From Salinibacterium sp. (GTDB lineage: Bacteria > Actinomycetota > Actinomycetes > Actinomycetales > Microbacteriaceae), in contig SCSV01000401.1 of the NCBI GenBank assembly GCA_004297555.1, positions 1 through 9,849 on the forward strand: a DNA stretch of 9,849 nucleotides, written 5' to 3'. The notes below the pieces were generated by a model. The model worked only from the letters and a program-made list of their open reading frames with translations, did no database searches and was not told where the DNA came from. Each line of letters opens with the position of its first letter. The first letter of the stretch is position 1. Of the stretch, positions 6,352 to 9,849 are shown piece after piece. The position numbers were made by a program, and so were the translations under genes.

Positions 6352-6948
6352 CTACAACCGCACCAGCACAATTCGGTCGAGCGGAATAACCCGGTACTCC
6401 AGCACTGCTGAGTCGCGGCGCGCGCTGCCCTGCTCGTGCACAGCCAGATCGAGGTGCTCACGCCCGACCCGGTCGATCGTTCCGTGCCACTCACCTACCG
6501 CGAGCACGACGGTCAACGAGCGGCGCCGACGACACAGATCGCGCAGAACGAACGACACACTCAATCGCGATGAGAGCGGCGGATGCTCGGCCTTCGCGGT
6601 CACGCGCACGCTCGCGGCAACCTGGCCCGCCGACAATCCAAGCCCGCTCACCGCTGCCAACGGAACGATGCATTGCGCGCGACGGCTCGAATCGTCGATG
6701 ATGTCGGCCGAGAACCAATCCCGGCCGAAAGTGACCGGGCGCAGCACAAGCCGGAGATCGTTGGCGAGGGTCACCGCGACTCCACGGGCATCCCCCGTTC
6801 CTGATTCGTGCACGGCCTCAAGCCGGTCGCGCATCGTCAGACGCCCGATGCGCAGCCGCTCTTCCTCGGCACCGAGATCCAATTCCTCCGCGCTGATTCC
6901 TTGCTCGAGCTGGCTCTCCAGATCATCGAACAGGTTGTCCCAACGCAT
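6352..6948 (-). CDS. Conserved-looking cytoplasmic protein of unknown function
   Basis: A 198-residue protein with no signal peptide or membrane segment. I do not recognise a named family. It opens with an acidic helical segment (MRWDNLFDDLESQLEQ, about 1-40), continues with beta-rich sequence, has a basic patch (DLCRRRRSLTVVL, near 132-144), and ends with a segment that looks like a small beta-barrel of SH3/LSm shape (GEWHGTIDRVGREHLDLAV, then RVIPLDRIVLVRL). That fold reading is inference only. The ATG at 6948 has no ribosome-binding site. TACGGT six bases ahead can act as a -10 element, so this gene also seems leaderless. A perfect DnaA box lies 40-48 nt ahead of the start, mirroring the convergent helix-turn-helix gene. 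Codon and base use are like the neighbours. Confidence 0.78.
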   Translation of the reverse strand: MRWDNLFDDLESQLEQGISAEELDLGAEEERLRIGRLTMRDRLEAVHESGTGDARGVAVTLANDLRLVLRPVTFGRDWFSADIIDDSSRRAQCIVPLAAVSGLGLSAGQVAASVRVTAKAEHPPLSSRLSVSFVLRDLCRRRRSLTVVLAVGEWHGTIDRVGREHLDLAVHEQGSARRDSAVLEYRVIPLDRIVLVRL

Positions 6949-6954
6949 GAGGTG

Positions 6955-6960
6955 ACCGTA
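6955..6960 (-). promoter_or_regulatory. Possible -10 element of a leaderless promoter
   Basis: On the minus strand TACGGT (TANNNT type) ends six bases before the ATG at 6948, the same spacing as the CATAAT box of the opposing gene. It is a weaker hexamer, and no clear -35 is seen. The identical geometry in the paired gene is the main support. Confidence 0.4.
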
Positions 6961-6987
6961 GCCAGACTGCGAGACCGAGGTGCCGGG

Positions 6988-6996
6988 TTATCCACA
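6988..6996 (+). promoter_or_regulatory. Second perfect DnaA box
   Basis: TTATCCACA again matches the DnaA box exactly. It lies 40-48 nt ahead of the minus-strand ATG at 6948 and reads in the opposite direction to that gene. It is also about 125 bp ahead of the Rv3235-like gene, so it could serve either direction. By eye I found no other perfect copy in the window. Confidence 0.65.
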
Positions 6997-7011
6997 GTTC
7001 TATCTTTTTCG

Positions 7012-7042
7012 TGGACAGAAGCCTGATGAACTGCTTTAGTAT
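7012..7042 (+). promoter_or_regulatory. Candidate promoter of the Rv3235-like gene
   Basis: TGGACA (7012-7017, five of six bases of the -35 consensus) and TAGTAT (7037-7042, four of six of the -10) are separated by 19 bases, which is long but tolerated in actinobacteria. The predicted start falls at about 7049, inside the palindrome that follows, a classical position for a repressor. An alternative -10 is TATAGG within the palindrome, with only a poor -35. Confidence 0.4.
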
Positions 7043-7048
7043 GCCGTA

Positions 7049-7062
7049 CCCCCTATAGGGGG
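7049..7062. promoter_or_regulatory. CsoR-type palindromic operator candidate
   Basis: CCCCCTATAGGGGG is a perfect 14-bp palindrome, flanked by TA on the left and GTGG on the right. C-tract, AT-rich centre and G-tract is the form of operators bound by the CsoR/CstR family (copper or sulfur-species sensors). It overlaps the predicted transcription start of the Rv3235-like gene. No CsoR-family regulator or copper transporter gene is in the window, so binding by such a protein is inference. Confidence 0.5.
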
Positions 7063-7120
7063 GTGGACCGTTCCGTCTGACGCGACGGTTCCGGCTAACG
7101 AATGTGATTCGAGGTGGTGG

Positions 7121-7612
7121 ATGAGTACCGCGCTTGGTGCCCAGAGCAATTCTGAGACAGCATCCGCCACGCCGCGCAGCGTGGGATCGCGAAAGCCTCT
7201 CGCCTCGAAGGCTGTTCGGCCTCGATTCTCGCCCGACGAGTTCTTCGGGCATCAACCAGCGTCTTCCGCGGCGCTGCCGAATCCCGAGCCCCTGATCGAG
7301 AACCTGACCCGGTGCGTGATCGAGATTCTCGCCGGAGCGCGCGACCTCGAGCAGATTTCGCGCTGGGTCACCGACGAAGTTTACCGCCATCTGCTCAAGC
7401 GCGTCGTGCTTGCCGCCCGTGCGCGGCAGGCGAAGGGGCAAAAGGTGAATCGGCCCGCGTTCACGATCGGCTCGACCACGCTGTGCGAACCGCGCGATGG
7501 CGTCGTCGAAGCGGTCGTCATCGTGCGCGGTCGTGCCCGCACCAGGGCGGTCGCCCTTCGGCTTGAGGGCATGGATCAGCGCTGGCGCGCCACTGCGATC
7601 AACGTGCTCTGA
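7121..7612 (+). CDS. Rv3235-family protein (DUF6459-like), function unknown
   Basis: A 163-residue actinobacterial protein. Residues 1-55 are Ser/Ala/Pro-rich and probably disordered. The conserved domain spans about 55-163: a helical part (PEPLIENLTRCVIEILAGARDLEQISRW and HLLKRVVLAARARQ, given here as separate segments near 54-81 and 89-103), then strands rich in Val/Arg (DGVVEAVVIVRGRARTRAV) and the closing RWRATAINVL. The DLEQISRWV and closing WRAT features are what I associate with the Rv3235 family, whose role is not known. The family sits near secA1 in mycobacteria, as it does here. The ATG has GAGGTG four bases upstream. It lies after a candidate promoter and a CsoR-like palindrome. 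The stop is three bases from that of the convergent lipoprotein gene. Confidence 0.82.
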   Translation: MSTALGAQSNSETASATPRSVGSRKPLASKAVRPRFSPDEFFGHQPASSAALPNPEPLIENLTRCVIEILAGARDLEQISRWVTDEVYRHLLKRVVLAARARQAKGQKVNRPAFTIGSTTLCEPRDGVVEAVVIVRGRARTRAVALRLEGMDQRWRATAINVL

Positions 7613-7615
7613 GCC

Positions 7616-9046
7616 CTAGCCAGCACTTGCGGGAACCCGCATGAGCAGCAACTGGCCCTTCTGCACGACCGTCACGCCGGTCACTCCCGTCACGCCGAGA
7701 TGATCTTGTACGTCGAAGAGATAGGTGTCGTCACCCAGGAACGGCGCCCATACAATGCCCGACGACTCCTCAGCGGTGGTATCGAAGTGCGCACCTCCGG
7801 GGCTGAAACGCGCTGGGTCATGGCGGGCGACGCGGTGGACGTGGCCGGTCGCGGCATCCACTCGATAGATACCGGCGAGATAGCTCTCGTTGCCCGGGTC
7901 TTCTTGAACCAGAACCTCACCCGCGCCCGTCACGGTGAGGTTGTCCATCATGTTCGGGCCGGCCGCTCCCCCGGCGGCGCCCTGCACAACAAGTGAGACC
8001 GAGCCCCCCGCTCTCGGGTTGTCGATGTCGTCGAATCGCAGTCGCCACAGTCGGCTGTGTTCGCTGAAGCTCGCCGTGGTCGCGAAATACAAGTCTTCGG
8101 GATGGCTCGGGTCCCAGGCGGAGTCTTCGGGTCGGGCCCAGCCGGTTCCCGCACCAGTCGTGAGAGTGAAGCGACGATCCCCCGACCAGTTCGCGCCCGG
8201 GTCTTCCGAACTCATGCCGGCAACGGAGACCCGGTAGAGCGTGCCCCCGGTGAGGCCAGCCTTCTGCACCGGGTTGCCGCTCGACTTCTTTGTGCCGACG
8301 TAGATCGAGACCGCGCCGCCTCGCAGATCGCTCGTGCCCGCGACAACTGTCGAATCGCCAGTCGCGGGGTTGGCGACAATGTTCTCCCACTTGCCGCCCT
8401 GGAATGCGGGCAATTGGTAAGAATTGCCCGTCGCGACCACGTGACCGAACGCCCGCCCGCCGACCACCTCCTCGCCATTGAGGAAGATGCGCCCGTCGTA
8501 CCCTTTCCCGGTTGTCCTGTTATACAGGGCGCTCGGCGCTGGCAGATCGGCTGAGCAGAAGTGACGGAAGATGGTGCCGGGTCGGGCAACGTAGGCTGTG
8601 CCATCCCAGAGGTACGGGGTCTTGATCAGATCAGAACCCGAGAGCACTCGGAGGGTGGACTTGTCGATCACCCACGTCGACACGAATGCGCCTTGTGCCC
8701 CGTGGGCTCTCGTGACGCCTTCACGGCCATCCAATTCGTGATTCATCAGCACCGTGAACGTGCCATCGCCATTGTCGAACGCGCCGAGGCCGTCGGGCTT
8801 GCCTACCATTCGATAGCCGCCGACCCGGTCGCCCGCCGTAAGCACCGATGTCACCTGCACACCGTCGGCAACGGGCAGCACAAACGGTGCGCTCGAACCG
8901 CTGGGCCCCGTCGATTCGTACGAAAACGACACACTGGGCGAAGGGCTTGGGATGCCCGAGCTGCTCGGTGCCGCGGGTGCAGCGCAGCCCGCCAGAAGTA
9001 CCACCACCGCACAACACCCAATAGCCAGTCGTGCCGTGGATCTCAT
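7616..9046 (-). CDS. Lipoprotein, PhoX/DUF839-like
   Basis: A 476-residue exported lipoprotein. The signal peptide has a basic start (MRSTAR), a hydrophobic core and lipobox LLAGC with Cys21 as the lipidated residue. A Ser/Pro-rich spacer (22-55) precedes the main domain. That domain carries landmarks of the PhoX/DUF839 group, beta-propeller phosphatases with an Fe/Ca centre: VLMNHEL (99-105), HFCSADLPA (162-170) with a lone Cys164, NGEE (190-193), WARPEDSAWDP (303-313) and VQEDPG (380-385). These correspond to acidic and cysteine metal ligands in that family, so phosphomonoesterase or phosphodiesterase activity is possible, but substrate and orthology are not shown. AAAGGGA lies ahead of the ATG. 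The gene follows secA by 32 bp on the same strand and may be co-transcribed. I find no Pho box. Confidence 0.8.
   Translation of the reverse strand: MRSTARLAIGCCAVVVLLAGCAAPAAPSSSGIPSPSPSVSFSYESTGPSGSSAPFVLPVADGVQVTSVLTAGDRVGGYRMVGKPDGLGAFDNGDGTFTVLMNHELDGREGVTRAHGAQGAFVSTWVIDKSTLRVLSGSDLIKTPYLWDGTAYVARPGTIFRHFCSADLPAPSALYNRTTGKGYDGRIFLNGEEVVGGRAFGHVVATGNSYQLPAFQGGKWENIVANPATGDSTVVAGTSDLRGGAVSIYVGTKKSSGNPVQKAGLTGGTLYRVSVAGMSSEDPGANWSGDRRFTLTTGAGTGWARPEDSAWDPSHPEDLYFATTASFSEHSRLWRLRFDDIDNPRAGGSVSLVVQGAAGGAAGPNMMDNLTVTGAGEVLVQEDPGNESYLAGIYRVDAATGHVHRVARHDPARFSPGGAHFDTTAEESSGIVWAPFLGDDTYLFDVQDHLGVTGVTGVTVVQKGQLLLMRVPASAG
7670..7696 (-). repeat. Three tandem 9-bp units encoding (GVT)3
   Basis: CGTCACGCC, GGTCACTCC and CGTCACGCC follow one another without gaps inside the lipoprotein gene, encoding GVTGVTGVT near residues 451-459. 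The outer units are identical, and the frame is kept whatever the copy number. Such a short in-frame repeat may vary between strains. Confidence 0.7.
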
Positions 9047-9078
9047 GGCGTTCCCTTTGTGCTGCGACGGTGCAGCGT

Positions 9079-9849
9079 TTAGCGTCCCTTGCGCTCCTGA
9101 GCTCGGCGTTCGGCGCGGTTGCGCGGCGGTTGGGCGCCGTCCTCGGCGCGCTGCCCGAAGGCCCCCCGATCCCCGGACTGCGCGGGCGGCTGTTGCCCAA
9201 ACGCCGGATTGAGGCTTCCCCCTTGCGCTTGGGCCTGGGCCTGCTGCGCACGCGCAGTGGCGGCGCGCTCGATGCGGCCTTGCTCGTTTCGCACTTCGAC
9301 CTCACCGAGCGCGTCCTCGCTCGGGGCGGAATAGCTGAGTCGCTCCGCGGGTGCCTCGCCCGCGGCGGAAAGGCCGCGCGCCTGCACCGAGGGCCCCTCG
9401 ACACTGCCGCTGACTTCGACTTCGAGGTTAAAGAGGAAGCCGACCGACTCTTCGCGAATCGACCCCATCATGTTCTGGTACAGGGCGAAACCTTCGCGCT
9501 GGTATTCCACCAGCGGGTCGCGCTGCGCCATGGCGCGCAAGCCGATGCCGTCTTTGAGGTAATCCATCTCGTAGAGGTGGTCGCGCCAGCGGCGGTCGAT
9601 GACCGAGAGCACGACTCGTCGCTCGAGTTCGCGCATGGCGGGCGAGCCAAGCTGAGTCTCACGGCGCGAGTAGGCGAGCTTGGCGTCGGAGAGAATCTCG
9701 CGCAGCAAGAAGCCGCCCGTGATGCGGCCGCGCGCGCCCGCCTCGGTGAGCACTTCATCGATCGTGATGCTGATCGGGTAGAGGGTCTTGAGTTCGGTCC
9801 AGAGCGCCTCGAAATCCCAATCGTCGGAGTGCCCCTCGCCAGTGTGCAC
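9079..9849 (-). CDS. secA: SecA preprotein translocase ATPase, C-terminal part (5' end outside window)
   Basis: This is the last 256 residues of SecA, the ATPase that drives proteins through SecYEG. The frame is open to the window edge, so the nucleotide-binding domains are outside. The helical scaffold and wing regions are clear, notably VVLSVIDRRWRDHLYEMD (79-96), YLKDGIGLRAMAQRDPLVEY (97-116) and FALYQNMMGSI (121-131). After about residue 145 the sequence becomes a low-complexity linker rich in Gln, Ala, Arg and Gly, ending in a basic NRAERRAQERKGR. No CxC...CH zinc-binding motif for SecB is present. Nearness to an Rv3235-like gene fits the secA1 neighbourhood of mycobacteria, so this is probably the housekeeping copy. 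A PhoX-like lipoprotein gene, itself a Sec client, follows by 32 bp. Confidence 0.96.
   Translation of the reverse strand: MHTGEGHSDDWDFEALWTELKTLYPISITIDEVLTEAGARGRITGGFLLREILSDAKLAYSRRETQLGSPAMRELERRVVLSVIDRRWRDHLYEMDYLKDGIGLRAMAQRDPLVEYQREGFALYQNMMGSIREESVGFLFNLEVEVSGSVEGPSVQARGLSAAGEAPAERLSYSAPSEDALGEVEVRNEQGRIERAATARAQQAQAQAQGGSLNPAFGQQPPAQSGDRGAFGQRAEDGAQPPRNRAERRAQERKGR

Noticed and set aside
6021..6996. DnaA boxes taken as a replication origin
   Set aside because: Only two perfect boxes about 960 bp apart, no AT-rich unwinding element and no dnaA/dnaN neighbours.
7011..7017. A third DnaA box (GTGGACA, minus strand)
   Set aside because: It differs from the consensus at two positions and is better explained as the -35 element of the downstream promoter.
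7073..7088. CCGTC-N6-GACGG inverted repeat between the CsoR-like palindrome and the Rv3235-like start
   Set aside because: Five-base arms in GC-rich sequence are readily expected by chance; no riboswitch-like elaboration around it.
7629..7640. GCGGG-AA-CCCGC palindrome just after the Rv3235-like gene, as a terminator
   Set aside because: The loop would be only two bases (or the stem four), there is no T-tract after it on either strand, and it lies in the coding sequence of the lipoprotein.
9061..9076. GCTGC-N6-GCAGC hairpin between secA and the lipoprotein gene
   Set aside because: The stem is five pairs and no T-tract follows, so it is not a convincing terminator; the spacing still allows co-transcription.

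Overview
This GC-rich window reads as the chromosome of a high-GC Gram-positive bacterium (Actinobacteria). The case rests on a WhiB1-type iron-sulfur protein, a PdtaS-type cytosolic histidine kinase, a DevS/DevR-like pair, a protein of the Rv3235 family, secA, frequent GTG starts and apparently leaderless promoters. The overall gene style suggests Microbacteriaceae, but that family-level placement is an inference. Several neighbours (whiB1 convergent with pdtaS, then an Rv3235-like gene and secA) match, from memory, the order of the Rv3219-Rv3240c stretch of Mycobacterium tuberculosis, so much of this is a conserved core neighbourhood rather than a mobile island. I see no tRNA, rRNA, insertion sequence, CRISPR array or prophage gene.

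Layout. 1-1725 (+): the C-terminal half of a DevS-like histidine kinase, its DevR-like response regulator (4-bp overlap) and a Bcp-type peroxiredoxin 28 bp further on. 1722-2138 (-): a small four-helix membrane protein convergent with the peroxiredoxin. 2139-2312: an intergenic region with a tandem 10-bp repeat and a short palindrome. 2313-2561 (+): whiB1. 2565-5951 (-): an apparent operon running SAF-domain (CpaB-like) gene, CpaE/TadZ/MinD-like ATPase, then pdtaS. The SAF gene carries a one-base frameshift. 6069-6347 (+) and 6352-6948 (-): a small excisionase-type helix-turn-helix protein and an unknown protein, convergent. Each appears leaderless, and each has a perfect DnaA box exactly 40-48 nt ahead of its ATG. 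7012-7062: a candidate promoter followed by a 14-bp palindrome of the CsoR-operator kind, ahead of the Rv3235-like gene (7121-7612, +). 7616-9046 (-): a lipoprotein of the PhoX/DUF839 type, downstream of secA, whose C-terminal part runs off the right end (9079-9849, -).

Working together. The regulators present (DevS/DevR, WhiB1, PdtaS) belong to families tied in mycobacteria to hypoxia, nitric oxide or redox signals, and they sit beside a thiol peroxidase. The most unusual structural signals are the mirrored DnaA-box/leaderless promoter pair, the CsoR-like palindrome with no copper gene nearby, and the coupling of a histidine kinase to an orphan CpaB/CpaE-like pair. Genes are packed tightly: all four convergent pairs have stop codons that overlap or lie at most 4 bp apart, leaving no room for ordinary terminators.
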